A stretch of 64,000 nucleotides of DNA from an uncultured Treponema sp. GTDB taxonomy: Bacteria; Spirochaetota; Spirochaetia; Treponematales; Treponemataceae. Shown here in pieces: positions 8,131-16,695 of the stretch; position 1 is the first letter of the stretch, and every line of letters begins with the position of its first letter. The stretch is taken from the NCBI GenBank assembly GCA_947177175.1, contig CAMWTK010000002.1, forward strand, positions 34,292-98,291. The letters run 5' to 3'. Under the pieces are notes generated by a model. The model was not told the DNA's origin. It saw only the letters and a list, made by a program, of their open reading frames with translations, and did not search any database. A program made the position numbers and the translations under genes.

Positions 8131-8907
8131 TTACTGTTTTGCGGGCGCGGCAAGCGATGTGCGGCGCAACGGCGGAAATCGGCGCGTCTCCCCGGCAGCG
8201 GCGGAATGGCTGCCCGTCTTGAAAACGGAAGCCCGCTTTTCCCACCGTTTGAACAGTTGCTGCACGACGGAGCAGATAATGATATAGATGATGAATATAT
8301 CAAGATACGCCTCGATATAATTGTAGCCGAACGAAGCCTCGATTTTTGCGACGGCGGTAACATCCTTCACCGTCATCATGAACGCGAGCGACGTGTTCTT
8401 TATGAGATTCACCGTGGCGTTGCAAAGATTCGGCAGCGCGGCCACCAGCGCCTGCGGAATGATAATCCTGCGGAATGTCTGCGCGTAGGTGAGACCGCTG
8501 GTGTAGCCCGCCTCAAGCTGGCCTTTGTTTATCGTCAACAACGCGGAGCGGAACACTTCGGAAAGAAGAGCCGCCATGCTCAACGAAAAAACGCCGAACG
8601 CGTAGAAAATCGGATTGAGCGCGAAAATGTCGATACTGCTGCCAGTTTTTTTGAAGAACGCATTGAGCGCAGAAGGCACGAGCGAATAAATCACCAAAAT
8701 CTGCAACACGACCGGCGTTCCGCGTATGAGCGAGACATACACCGAGCAAATCTGACTGAGCACTTTGATTTTGTGAATCCGCGCAAGGGCAATCAAAAAG
8801 CCGAGTACGACTCCAACCGCGAGCGACACCGCCGTGATTAAAAGCGTCGTGGGAACAGCCTTCCAAAGCGCAAGGAACGTCCTCAAGAAAAACGAAAGGT
8901 CAAACAT
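8131..8907 (-). CDS. Amino-acid ABC transporter permease (component 2)
   Basis: Membrane permease with PAAT-family features, 258 residues: N-terminal [32 protein letters not shown], and the EAA-loop [20 protein letters not shown] that contacts the ATPase. AAGGAG precedes ATG 8907. The C-terminal tail after ~225 ([17 protein letters not shown] onward) is Arg/Ala/Pro-rich and longer than usual for this family. It follows the second permease gene after 13 bases and precedes the ATPase by 26, consistent with one transcript. Confidence 0.92.
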   Translation of the reverse strand: MFDLSFFLRTFLALWKAVPTTLLITAVSLAVGVVLGFLIALARIHKIKVLSQICSVYVSLIRGTPVVLQILVIYSLVPSALNAFFKKTGSSIDIFALNPIFYAFGVFSLSMAALLSEVFRSALLTINKGQLEAGYTSGLTYAQTFRRIIIPQALVAALPNLCNATVNLIKNTSLAFMMTVKDVTAVAKIEASFGYNYIEAYLDIFIIYIIICSVVQQLFKRWEKRASVFKTGSHSAAAGETRRFPPLRRTSLAAPAKQ

Positions 8908-8920
8908 ATCCACTCCTTTC

Positions 8921-9622
8921 TTATAGTGATTTTCTGCCCTTTGAAAAACGCCTCTCAAATCTCTTGAACAACTGCTCAAGCAGAAGCGTCAACGTCCAGT
9001 AAATGATTGCCTGCGAGATGTACGTCTCAAGCGCGTATGCTCCGTAATTCATGCTGATAAGCAGATTTCCCTTGCCCATCACGTCTATCAGCCCGATTGT
9101 GAACGCGAGCGAGCCTTCTTTCAAAAGCGCAATCATGCTGTTCCCAAGATTCGGAATTGAGACGACGAACGCCTGTGGCAGCAGAATCCGCAAAAAAGCC
9201 TGTTCCTCCGTCAGCCCGGATGTGAGAGCCGCCTCGCGCTGCCCCGCCGGAACGGCAAGGTAACTCGCCCGCATTATTTCCGCCATGTTCGCGCTGAAAA
9301 GCAAGCCGAGCGCGGCAATCACGTAGAAGCCCTTCGCCCAGTCGTTGATGTCTACGTGGAACAACGCCCAAAACAGATTGGGAAGCCCGTAGAAAATCAT
9401 GAACAGCATGACGATTGACGGCGTACAGCGGAACGCATTTATGATGAATCCCGCCGTGCGCCGCTTCCATGCGCGTTTTGAAAGCCTCGCCCTGGCAAGA
9501 AAGAAGCCGAGCACAATCCCCACAAGCATCGTTCCAAAAAGGATTTCAAACGTCACTAAAAGGTACGGCAGCAATGTCGGAATGCATTCTATTATTTTTG
9601 CTGGATAAAACGGTCTATCCAT
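8921..9622 (-). CDS. Amino-acid ABC transporter permease (component 1)
   Basis: Second PAAT-family permease, 233 residues, with about five membrane segments. FRCTPSIVMLFMIFYGLP corresponds to the RGTP motif, with Cys in place of Gly. The EAA loop QREAALTSGLTEEQAFLRIL is intact. AAGGAGG lies ahead of ATG 9622, choosing it over upstream in-frame codons. Two different permeases in one operon imply a heterodimeric channel. Confidence 0.92.
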   Translation of the reverse strand: MDRPFYPAKIIECIPTLLPYLLVTFEILFGTMLVGIVLGFFLARARLSKRAWKRRTAGFIINAFRCTPSIVMLFMIFYGLPNLFWALFHVDINDWAKGFYVIAALGLLFSANMAEIMRASYLAVPAGQREAALTSGLTEEQAFLRILLPQAFVVSIPNLGNSMIALLKEGSLAFTIGLIDVMGKGNLLISMNYGAYALETYISQAIIYWTLTLLLEQLFKRFERRFSKGRKSL

Positions 9623-9680
9623 CGCCGCCTCCTTTTGCGTGTTGAACATTGCCGCGACATCTTGGCGGCAATGTTCGGCT

Positions 9681-10523
9681 TTAGTCCAAAAGCGCGGAAA
9701 TATCCTCGCCAAAATATTTGATTGCCAAAGCCGAAATCGTTCTGTCGGCCTGAAGTTTTTCAATCGCCGTGTCGTATGCGTCCGCGAATTGCTGATGCTT
9801 TTTGTTGAACAACGGCCAGGTGGGAATTCCCCTGTACGGAATGTAGGTCAGCTTATCTTTATAGTCCGCGTAAGGTGCGCCGTCCGCAAGCACATTGTTT
9901 TGAAACGAAAGTTTTATGTCAACATAGGCATCGTAGCGGCCTTCGTTCACCCAAATGTATCCGTCGGACGCGCCGAACTGGTCGCCCGCAATCAGGTTGA
10001 TTTTCGCGTCGGGATTGGCGGCTTTGTTGTAGTCGTCGATGACCGTGTACTGCGCGTTGCTCGCACCGATTGGAACAAGTTTTCCCGAATACCGTGCAAA
10101 AGACGGCAGGTCGATAATTTGGTCGGCATTTTCACTCCTGATGACGATTCCGATGATGCTCGCGCCAATCGGATTTTTGGGGAAAACGTATTTCTGTTTG
10201 CGTTCCTCGGTGACCCAAACGCCCTTTGTTCCCACGTCGTATTTTCCTTGCAGCACGCCGATGAGCAAATCGTCGTCCGAAGTCGGATAATATTCGAACT
10301 CGTACTGCGGAAGAAGTTTGTCCACTTCTTTGAGGACTGCCACTTCAAATCCGTCCGATTCGCCCGCGTCGTTCACGAAATCATACGGCACGTAATAATT
10401 TGTGTGCGCCACGCGGATTTTCTGAACCGCCGCTTCGCCGCCATCCTTTTTCTTGTTGCAGCCGACTGCCAAAACCGACAGAACCGCCGCACCGATTAAA
10501 CCAAACGCATAATTCTTTTTCAT
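9681..10523 (-). CDS. Amino-acid ABC transporter substrate-binding lipoprotein
   Basis: Family 3 solute-binding protein, 280 residues. Signal peptide with lipobox LAVGC (lipid Cys ~22). The mature part has typical SBP-3 features: VPYDFVNDAGESDGFEVAVL, ELLI-like DDDLLIGVLQGKYDVGTKG, and TEERKQKYVFPKNP. AGGAG precedes the ATG. It captures the solute outside the cell for the two permeases and the ATPase. The ligand is probably cyst(e)ine or a related sulfur amino acid, inferred only from the linked C-S lyases. Confidence 0.92.
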   Translation of the reverse strand: MKKNYAFGLIGAAVLSVLAVGCNKKKDGGEAAVQKIRVAHTNYYVPYDFVNDAGESDGFEVAVLKEVDKLLPQYEFEYYPTSDDDLLIGVLQGKYDVGTKGVWVTEERKQKYVFPKNPIGASIIGIVIRSENADQIIDLPSFARYSGKLVPIGASNAQYTVIDDYNKAANPDAKINLIAGDQFGASDGYIWVNEGRYDAYVDIKLSFQNNVLADGAPYADYKDKLTYIPYRGIPTWPLFNKKHQQFADAYDTAIEKLQADRTISALAIKYFGEDISALLD

Positions 10524-10559
10524 TTTTTTTCTCCTATTTCTATAATTTAATTTTGATGA

Positions 10560-11546
10560 TTATCTTGCGGCCTCGCGCACCCACTCAAGCCGCTCGAACG
10601 GAATGTCCTTCGGGACGGTGCAGTCCGCGCCAAGGATGATGCCAGTCCTGCCCGCCTCGGCAATCAGCCTTTTCGTCTCGGCCTGAACTTCTTCCTTTGT
10701 CCCTTTGTACAGAACGCCGTCTTTTGTGTGCTCAAATCCGCCTATGACAGGCTTTCCGCCGAAAATCTTCTTGCCTTCCGCGAGCGTAACGCCCTCAACC
10801 ACGGAGGCGAAATTCACCACCGCTGCAGGATAGTGTACGAACAGCGAAAGATAGTTCCGCGCGCCCGCATAGCCGCACACGTGCAGAATATTCGTACCGC
10901 CCGCCGCGTTGGCCGCCGTAAGAACCGCAAGCTCCGTCGGAGCGACGACCTCGCCGTACAAGGCTGCGTCCACGCTCGCATCCTGAATTGTCTGCACGCT
11001 CAGGTAAATGCCGTCCGCACCGCCTTCGGAAATGACCGCCCGCGCAAGCAACGCCGTATTCTGCGCAAGAACCGCAAGCACCTGAATGACCGCGCCTTTA
11101 TCCTCTTTGATGAACGCGGCAAGTTTTTTGTCTCCGCCGACCGCCCACTTGAACGCCGTAGCCGGAGCGAACACGTTGTAAAACGTAAGCACCTCGCTAC
11201 CGAAATCGGAAGTCAGCTCTTTCACCAGCGAAACCTGATCGCGAATCCATTTGTCGTCGGCCGCGATGGGTTTTATATTTCGCAAATCTTTCGCGCTTGC
11301 CGCCTTTTTCAGAAGCGCGGCTGTCTCAGGCTCAAAGAAATAGCCGTCGCTCATCAGTTTTACAAAATCGGGCTTGAAAGTCCGCACAAAATTTTTGTGT
11401 CCGCTGATATTCTGCTCCCTCATTTCGGGAACATCATACGCAAGGCGAAGTTCGTCCTGCGTGTAATGAAACCAAAATCCCACTGGCACCCTGCTTGTCG
11501 GCTTGTTGCTGAATGCAGCCAACACAAGGTCTCTTTTTTCTGACAT
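10560..11546 (-). CDS. Uroporphyrinogen decarboxylase-fold protein, probably a zinc thiol methyltransferase (MtaA/CmuA-like)
   Basis: A 328-residue member of the UroD superfamily. Two features favour the methyltransferase branch over true decarboxylases: HVCGYAGARN (residues ~220) and a downstream Cys in ILGADCTVP (~310), together an H-x-C...C zinc site as in MtaA/MtbA-type enzymes. The decarboxylase N-terminal active-site Arg pattern is not obvious. It is the first gene behind a strong promoter, 36 bases upstream of the binding lipoprotein. In an operon for sulfur-compound uptake and C-S cleavage it may move methyl groups to or from a thiol. That is inference; no corrinoid protein is encoded in the window. 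Confidence 0.78.
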   Translation of the reverse strand: MSEKRDLVLAAFSNKPTSRVPVGFWFHYTQDELRLAYDVPEMREQNISGHKNFVRTFKPDFVKLMSDGYFFEPETAALLKKAASAKDLRNIKPIAADDKWIRDQVSLVKELTSDFGSEVLTFYNVFAPATAFKWAVGGDKKLAAFIKEDKGAVIQVLAVLAQNTALLARAVISEGGADGIYLSVQTIQDASVDAALYGEVVAPTELAVLTAANAAGGTNILHVCGYAGARNYLSLFVHYPAAVVNFASVVEGVTLAEGKKIFGGKPVIGGFEHTKDGVLYKGTKEEVQAETKRLIAEAGRTGIILGADCTVPKDIPFERLEWVREAAR

Positions 11547-11595
11547 AATATGCCCCTTATTTTATATTCCCTATCGGAAAACTAGGATTTATAAG

Positions 11596-11624
11596 TGTAT
11601 ACATCTTATAGCCTATTTAGTCAA
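11596..11624 (-). promoter_or_regulatory. Promoter of the seven-gene sulfur amino-acid operon
   Basis: Minus strand: TTGACT (11619-11624), exactly 17 bases, TATACA (11596-11601). The predicted start is near 11588, giving a leader of about 40 bases with GGGGC before the first ATG. No other good promoter is seen in the short gaps downstream. Confidence 0.75.
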
Positions 11625-11664
11625 TAGGATTTGCGATTTTTTTTTAGTTTTTTTACAAAAGTGG

Positions 11665-11684
11665 TTTTTATGTCCGCGTTTAAA
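11665..11684. repeat. Copy 2 of the exact 20-bp repeat
   Basis: Identical to 4904-4923. It overlaps the stop codon of the MgtC-family gene, as the other copy abuts the end of the C-S lyase gene. Confidence 0.7.
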
Positions 11685-12402
11685 TTTCCTCAATGTGATA
11701 CACATAATCGAGCGTGCGCAGCGCTTCGATAATTTCTTTGTGCGTCTTGTACAATTTGAGTTCTGCGCTGCTGATTGAAATGGCAATGGAATACACGCTC
11801 AAGCCCGAATTCGCATAGGCCGGGTTCATTTCTATCGCGTCAATGCGCAGTCCGAGTTTTCGGATTGTCGTGACGAAATTCTGCAAGTTCAGGCTGTTTT
11901 TCAGCTCCAGATGAATCTCAAAATGATTGGACCGATTTTTCAGGTAGAATTCCAGCACGGGCAGATACGACAGGCAGAACAGCAGAATCACAAATCCGAC
12001 GGCGGTAATCGTGTAGAATCCCGCTCCCAGCGCAAGCCCGATAATGCAGCTCGCCCACAGCGCGACGGCCGTGGTAAGCCCCATAATCTGATTGCGCGAA
12101 GTGAAAAAAAGCGTCCGGGTCGCAATCCGCGCCGCCGAGACAATCGCCGCCGCCGAAAGCAAAAACAGATGCCCCTGGAACAGCGTATTGATATACAAAT
12201 CGAGCATCATCACGAGCGTTCCAGCAAGCGTGACCACGATGAAGGTTCGGAATCCGGCAGAATGCCGTTTGCTCGACCGCTCCCAGCCCAAAATGGCGGA
12301 GATGAGCAGCGATGTCACAAAACGAAGGATGATAGAAGCCGCGTTCAAGCCGACTGACCATTCGCCGAGCAGCGACGCAATAGGATCTGAAATACCTGTC
12401 AT
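11680..12402 (-). CDS. MgtC/SapB family membrane protein
   Basis: A 240-residue protein with about five transmembrane helices. The MgtC signature GWERSSKRHSAGFRT lies at residues ~39-53, and TLFFTSRNQIMGLTTAVALW follows. Residues ~160-240 form a cytosolic ACT-like tail. AGGAG precedes ATG. MgtC proteins help cells cope with low Mg2+ or modulate F-type ATPase, but many homologues have unknown roles. It follows the antiporter gene by 25 bases on the same strand, so the two probably share a transcript and a role in ion homeostasis. Confidence 0.9.
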   Translation of the reverse strand: MTGISDPIASLLGEWSVGLNAASIILRFVTSLLISAILGWERSSKRHSAGFRTFIVVTLAGTLVMMLDLYINTLFQGHLFLLSAAAIVSAARIATRTLFFTSRNQIMGLTTAVALWASCIIGLALGAGFYTITAVGFVILLFCLSYLPVLEFYLKNRSNHFEIHLELKNSLNLQNFVTTIRKLGLRIDAIEMNPAYANSGLSVYSIAISISSAELKLYKTHKEIIEALRTLDYVYHIEEI

Positions 12403-12427
12403 AGTGTTCTCCTGTAAAAAGCCACGC

Positions 12428-13879
12428 TTATCTTCTTCCCGACTTCTTGAGGTCGCCCCGATTCGCCTCGCCGGTCAGCACCGCCCGGTGATATTCCGCC
12501 GCCTCATTGAACGCCTGTTCCTCTTCGTTTATCGTGTGCGCCGGAAGTTCCTGCTGGATTTTTTGGATACGCTCAATCAGCAGTTCCAGCTGCGATTTTG
12601 TTTTGCCGTCGGGCGTACTTTCCGGCACGGTCACCAAGTCTTCCAACTTGTTGGAATAGGATTTGCTCAAGTACAGGGCAAGTTTTGCGCAACCCGGACC
12701 AATCAGCTCGTACAGGACGCTTGAAGCCAAAATGACCGTCAGCAATGCCGCGCCCGCCTCGCCCTGCAAAGTTCGCGCGCCCAGTTCCGCAAGGCCGATA
12801 GCAACGCCAGCCTGCGGAATAAGCGCAAGCCCAAGGTAATTGCGCGTTGTCTTGGGCTTTTTTGCGAGCAGGCAGCCAAAAAACGCCCCCGCGTATTTTC
12901 CGACAATACGAACGACAAAGTACAGAATGCCGATAACCAACAGCGGAGTTGTCCCAATCGACCCGGACGGATTGACGAGCGCGCGCAAATCGAACGACAT
13001 TCCGGAACGCACAAAAAACAGCAGCAGAATGGGCGGACTGAAATATCCCAGTTGCTTAAAAAGTTTGTCGTTGTCGGTCATATTGATGTAAACCGTTCCC
13101 ATGGACATACAGCCGAGGAGCGGCGACACCTCAAACACCGTGCACACGCCACAAAACGCAAACAACAGCGCAACCGCGATAATCAGCCGGTTGTCCGTGG
13201 AGCGCGTTTTGGGGCGTAGCAACAGCATCAGCAGAATGCCAAAAACACCGCCCAAAAGCAAAACCCCGGCGTTCGTCAGAAGCGGCGTGATAATGCCGCT
13301 CACAGAAAACGCACTGCCCGCATACGAATGGAGCGCGACCGAAATCGCCACGCTGTACGCAAGCAACCCCACGATGTCATCAAGCGCGACCACTTGCAGC
13401 AGCGTCTCCACAAAATCGCCTTTTGCGCCGGTCTGCCGTATGGTCATCATCGTGGACGCGGGCGCAGTGGCAGACGCGAGCGCGGCAAGCACGATAGAAA
13501 ATGCCAGTTCCAAACGCAGCACAAAATAAGTGACGATGAACACAAGCACCGACGCGAGCAACGCCTCCAGCACGACGATAATCAGCACTTTTGCGCCGTT
13601 TTTTTTGAGCGTGTCCAAGCGGAAAAATTCGCCCGTGCTGAATGCAATGAATGCCAGCGCGATGTCAGGCAAAAAACTCGTGCCGTCAATAATCGACTGC
13701 GGAATCAGATTCAGGCAGAACGGACCAATCAGTATGCCGGCGGTAATGTATGCCGTCACGTTGGGCAAGCGCAGACGCTTCGTCAGCCGCGTCATCAAAA
13801 ACCCGGAAAGCAGTACGAGCGAAATAGAAATAATAGCGACTGCGGCAGGCGTACTGCCGTCATACAAATGCGCAAACAT
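12428..13879 (-). CDS. Cation/proton antiporter, CPA2 (Kef/NapA) family
   Basis: A 483-residue membrane antiporter with about 12 hydrophobic segments. VTAYITAGILIGPF near residue 40 is the CPA2 N-terminal motif, and LPDIALAFIAFSTGEFF and DDIVGLLAYS (likely ion-binding Asp pair) fit the Na+/H+ exchanger domain. The last ~80 residues are a hydrophilic tail without an obvious TrkA-N domain. A TTG five codons upstream (13894) is an alternative start; ATG 13879 with GAGGG upstream is preferred. The counter-ion (Na+ or K+) is not determinable. Confidence 0.9.
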   Translation of the reverse strand: MFAHLYDGSTPAAVAIISISLVLLSGFLMTRLTKRLRLPNVTAYITAGILIGPFCLNLIPQSIIDGTSFLPDIALAFIAFSTGEFFRLDTLKKNGAKVLIIVVLEALLASVLVFIVTYFVLRLELAFSIVLAALASATAPASTMMTIRQTGAKGDFVETLLQVVALDDIVGLLAYSVAISVALHSYAGSAFSVSGIITPLLTNAGVLLLGGVFGILLMLLLRPKTRSTDNRLIIAVALLFAFCGVCTVFEVSPLLGCMSMGTVYINMTDNDKLFKQLGYFSPPILLLFFVRSGMSFDLRALVNPSGSIGTTPLLVIGILYFVVRIVGKYAGAFFGCLLAKKPKTTRNYLGLALIPQAGVAIGLAELGARTLQGEAGAALLTVILASSVLYELIGPGCAKLALYLSKSYSNKLEDLVTVPESTPDGKTKSQLELLIERIQKIQQELPAHTINEEEQAFNEAAEYHRAVLTGEANRGDLKKSGRR

Positions 13880-13970
13880 ACGATGTGCCCTCAACGACCT
13901 CTTTTCTTGTGCCGTTCATTGTATCACACGATGTGCGAACCTGCAACAAAGCATGTTGGGAAAAACAAGA

Positions 13971-14645
13971 TCAATGCGTTCGCCTTTGCGAATATACACA
14001 GCCGCAATAATCTTGCCGCCACAAACCGTATTCCGCGCTCAATTCCGTGCTGCGCAAAAAGCCGCCCTTCTTCTTGAAATCTGCGGGAAGAAATTGCGTG
14101 AGACACGAAGAAAAACTATCGTTCGTTTGTTTTTCATCTGAGGCCAATTCGCGCCCAATAACGTTGATTTTTTGGGCATCCTTATGCGGGCTGATAGAAA
14201 GGGTCGTCGTAAACCAGTCAAATTGCCGTGCGCAGGCGTATTCCCATGCTTTTTTCATGCGGAATGCGTAGCACCGTCGGCAACGCTCGCCTTTTTCGGG
14301 CTCCGTTTGCAAGGCTGTTTCAGAACGAACGTTCGTTTGTGTAAAGTAATCTTCAGGATTGTAATCCGCGACGACCAAGTTGACGGCATGGTGCAATGCG
14401 GGCGGAAACTGCGTGAGGAATTTTTTCAATTCGGCTAACCGTCGTTCGTATTCGGCGCGCGGGTGAATGTTCGGGTTGTAATAAAAAATCGTTATGGCAA
14501 AATAGCCGGAAAGATATTCAATCACATACGAACTGCACGGCGCACAACACGCATGGAGCAATAACGTCGGCTTACGACCGTTCGTTTTTTGCCCCAACTT
14601 TTTGAGAATTTCGTCCAGCTGTTTTTGATAGTCTGTCTTTTGCAT
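13971..14645 (-). CDS. queH: Epoxyqueuosine reductase QueH
   Basis: Last step of queuosine tRNA modification: reduction of epoxyqueuosine to queuosine. The 224-residue protein has the QueH (former DUF208) pattern: LLLHACCAPCSSYVIEYL (adjacent Cys pair plus Cys) near residue 30, FYYNPNIHPRAEYERRL, GERCRRCYAFRMKKAWEYA near 140, and DYCGCVYS near the end, supplying Fe-S and active-site cysteines. A weak GGA lies before the ATG. A strong minus-strand hairpin with a T-run ends only about 10 bases before the start, so expression may depend on read-through or attenuation. Three copies of the GAACGA-type dispersed motif lie in this one gene. Confidence 0.93.
   Translation of the reverse strand: MQKTDYQKQLDEILKKLGQKTNGRKPTLLLHACCAPCSSYVIEYLSGYFAITIFYYNPNIHPRAEYERRLAELKKFLTQFPPALHHAVNLVVADYNPEDYFTQTNVRSETALQTEPEKGERCRRCYAFRMKKAWEYACARQFDWFTTTLSISPHKDAQKINVIGRELASDEKQTNDSFSSCLTQFLPADFKKKGGFLRSTELSAEYGLWRQDYCGCVYSQRRTH
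14114..14588. repeat. Three copies of the dispersed ACGAACG motif inside queH
   Basis: AACTATCGTTCGTTTG at 14114-14129, GAACGAACGTTCGTTTG at 14333-14349 and ACGACCGTTCGTTTT at 14574-14588, spaced about 220-240 bp apart. They are read in different codon phases. Confidence 0.7.
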
Positions 14646-14654
14646 CGATTTTCC

Positions 14655-14690
14655 AAAAAAACAGGCTGCCTCTAAAACTTATCGGCAGCC
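14655..14690 (-). terminator. Terminator or attenuator between pheT and queH
   Basis: On the minus strand GGCTGCC, a 13-base loop, GGCAGCC and then TGTTTTTTT. It can end the pheT transcript. Because the T-run stops about 10 bases from the queH start codon it could equally work as an attenuator of queH. Confidence 0.8.
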
Positions 14691-14845
14691 CGGCGAACAC
14701 AAGGGAATCCTAGAAAGCCGTCAATTTTGTGTGGTATAGGCTTACGGACTCTTCTCTTGCGTCCTGTAAAAGTCTACACCACTTCGCGGAACGTACCACA
14801 TATTCTCGTCAAGAATACGCGGAAAATTCTTGGCTCTGGCAAGCG
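14691..14845 (-). other. Structured intergenic segment between pheT and queH
   Basis: About 150 bases without a supported gene. GTGGTATAGGCTTACGGAC (14731-14749) pairs with the segment at 14761-14782 across an 11-base loop, giving an interrupted stem of about 19 bp. A second small stem, TATTCT/AGAATA, lies at 14801-14817. A 19-codon open frame starting MWYVPRSGV lies on the minus strand through the stem, and coding cannot be excluded. The segment may be the pheT 3' UTR, a queH leader RNA, or a decayed repeat. Confidence 0.45.
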
Positions 14846-16570
14846 CTACATCAGTGCCTCAAGGTTCACTTCGCCCGCCACACACGGAACGGCAATCTGC
14901 CAGTTTTCCAGCACCTGCGGATGCACTTCGCCAAAAATGCCGACCTGTTTGCCGCGCACCAGAATCGCCGCCTGCCGCCCGGGAATGAAGCGCGGGTCGG
15001 ACACATCTTTCACCTCGTATTTGTGGTCGAGGAAATAAAGGAGCGACGAAACTTCGCTTGCAAGGTCGTTAAAATTCGCGTTGTTGGCAGCGGTCATAAA
15101 TCCGAGTGACTGAATGGTTTTTGTGCCCGTGTTTTCGTCCGGCGCGAGGAACGCCACTTTGCCGATTTCAAAAATCTTGTGCGGGAACAATGCGTTTGCC
15201 GCCGCGCTTTCTGCCCGGAGCAACGACGAAATAATTGACGGGCGCACGAACTGATAATTCTCGCTCATCGGGTTTTCAATTTCGATTACGTTCGTTGCGT
15301 CGCCGTTCATGCGGTCGATGTAATCGCGCTTGCTGCCCAAATAATTGAAAATCATTTCCTGATAGCCCATGCCGACCATGATTTCCTTTGCCTTGCGGCT
15401 GAAAACCGTCACGTCGGAAAGCCTGCCCACCGTAAAATCGTTCGGACGCTGCGGCTTAAAATAATCCAGCCCCAAGCCAATCATCACGTCCTCGATGACA
15501 TCCACTTCGTGCAGAAAGTCATTGCGGTATGCCGGCGGCGTAACCGCGAATTCCACGTCGTCTTTAGTGTCCGTCGCCGAAACGGCATTGTCCATGCGGG
15601 AAAGCGCGTCCAGCACCTGCGCTTTCGTCAGCTTTTCGCCGAGCAGTTTATTTATAGAAGAAAGCGTCGTTTTCGTGTCCTGCTGGAAGAAAAACGGCAC
15701 GACGATTTCTTTGCCAAAGCCGGTCTCATACGGATGCACCACTTTTACCGGCAGGATTTCATAGCCCGCATCGGCAAAATCCCCGGCGACGATGTTGGCA
15801 GAAAGGATGAGCGATTCCATTTCGGTGCCGGTCAGCTCGACCATCAGGCCTTTGTCGCCGACTTTGACCGCGCCAAGCGTCGCGCTGTTGATAATCGGGG
15901 CCATGGACATCACCTCGCCCTTGTCGTCCTTGAGCAGCGGGAACAATTTTGCGTCTTTCAAAATCCAGCCGTAATCGCGTCCTTTGGGATGGTCGGTCAG
16001 GATTTGGCGGCAGGTCATCGGCTCGGTGCACTGGAGCGGCACGAACGATGTCTTGTCGGGATCTACCGCCGTATAATGCACCGGCCAGGTGATGTTTTCC
16101 ACGCGGTACACGCCCATTGAAATGGACTTGCGCTTGCGCCCGAAATTCCAGCAGAGTTTTTCCTGCGTCTGAATGATGTCCTTGAGCATGGGATCGTCCA
16201 ACGCCTTTCCGCTGATAACGAAACTGACCATGAACGGGCGGACATCCTTGACGGAGGCATCAACGTACGCCACGCGCCCGCCGCAATCCTTGAGGTCGCC
16301 CGCGCGGGAAAGGAAACGCGAGAAGTCGGAACGTTTGCCGCCGCCATGTACGCGCAGCTGCCGCGCCACACCCGCCGTGGACCACAAATCCGGGCGGTTG
16401 GTGTCATTCAGTTCGATTTTGATGACGCGCTCGTCCGCGCTTTGGCTCATGTCCGGCTTTTCGTCAAGTTCCGCCTTGCCACAGACCAGTTTTTTCTCCA
16501 GCGTATCGTAATCGTATGTCGTTCCCAGCAGACTGAAAAACAGTTTTTCGTTCACTTCAATTTTTGGCAT
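14846..16570 (-). CDS. pheT: Phenylalanyl-tRNA synthetase beta subunit (archaeal/spirochaete-type)
   Basis: Charges tRNA-Phe together with PheS, which is not encoded here. The 574-residue protein lacks the N-terminal EMAP/OB tRNA-binding domain of the ~800-residue bacterial form and resembles the compact archaeal/eukaryotic and spirochaete type. Features: VIKIELNDTNRPDLWSTAGV near residue 50 (B5/B1-like), VVHPYETGFGKEIVVPFFF, AVTPPAYRNDFLHEVDVIED, and IENPMSENYQFVRPSIISSL. ATG 16570 has GGAG seven bases upstream; the TTG two codons earlier is less likely. It has its own promoter and a terminator at 14655-14690. pheS is elsewhere, unlike in most bacteria. Confidence 0.93.
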   Translation of the reverse strand: MPKIEVNEKLFFSLLGTTYDYDTLEKKLVCGKAELDEKPDMSQSADERVIKIELNDTNRPDLWSTAGVARQLRVHGGGKRSDFSRFLSRAGDLKDCGGRVAYVDASVKDVRPFMVSFVISGKALDDPMLKDIIQTQEKLCWNFGRKRKSISMGVYRVENITWPVHYTAVDPDKTSFVPLQCTEPMTCRQILTDHPKGRDYGWILKDAKLFPLLKDDKGEVMSMAPIINSATLGAVKVGDKGLMVELTGTEMESLILSANIVAGDFADAGYEILPVKVVHPYETGFGKEIVVPFFFQQDTKTTLSSINKLLGEKLTKAQVLDALSRMDNAVSATDTKDDVEFAVTPPAYRNDFLHEVDVIEDVMIGLGLDYFKPQRPNDFTVGRLSDVTVFSRKAKEIMVGMGYQEMIFNYLGSKRDYIDRMNGDATNVIEIENPMSENYQFVRPSIISSLLRAESAAANALFPHKIFEIGKVAFLAPDENTGTKTIQSLGFMTAANNANFNDLASEVSSLLYFLDHKYEVKDVSDPRFIPGRQAAILVRGKQVGIFGEVHPQVLENWQIAVPCVAGEVNLEALM

Positions 16571-16604
16571 TTCCAAACTCCACTAACAAGGAAAAAGTAC
16601 CTCC

Positions 16605-16633
16605 AGTATACCGAATTGGCGACGCGGTGTCTA
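16605..16633 (-). promoter_or_regulatory. Promoter of pheT
   Basis: Minus strand: TAGACA (16628-16633), 17 bases, TATACT (16605-16610), followed by a leader of roughly 30 bases containing GGAG. Confidence 0.7.
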
Positions 16634-16695
16634 TTGAGGAAAAGATTCTGACAGCTGACGGCAATCTGCTTTGGGACAGCCCAAAGCCGTGCCGT

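Noticed and set aside
10560..11546. Haem-pathway uroporphyrinogen decarboxylase (hemE)
   Set aside because: The H-x-C...C zinc-type pattern and operon context fit the methyltransferase branch, and no haem genes are nearby.
11635..11660. T9 and T7 runs upstream of the sulfur operon promoter as a phase-variable tract
   Set aside because: They lie upstream of the -35, next to the end of the MgtC gene, and more likely belong to transcription termination or simple AT-richness.
14691..14845. A tRNA or known small RNA between pheT and queH
   Set aside because: The folds do not give a cloverleaf and no CCA-proximal or T-loop motif is present; retained only as an unexplained structured segment.
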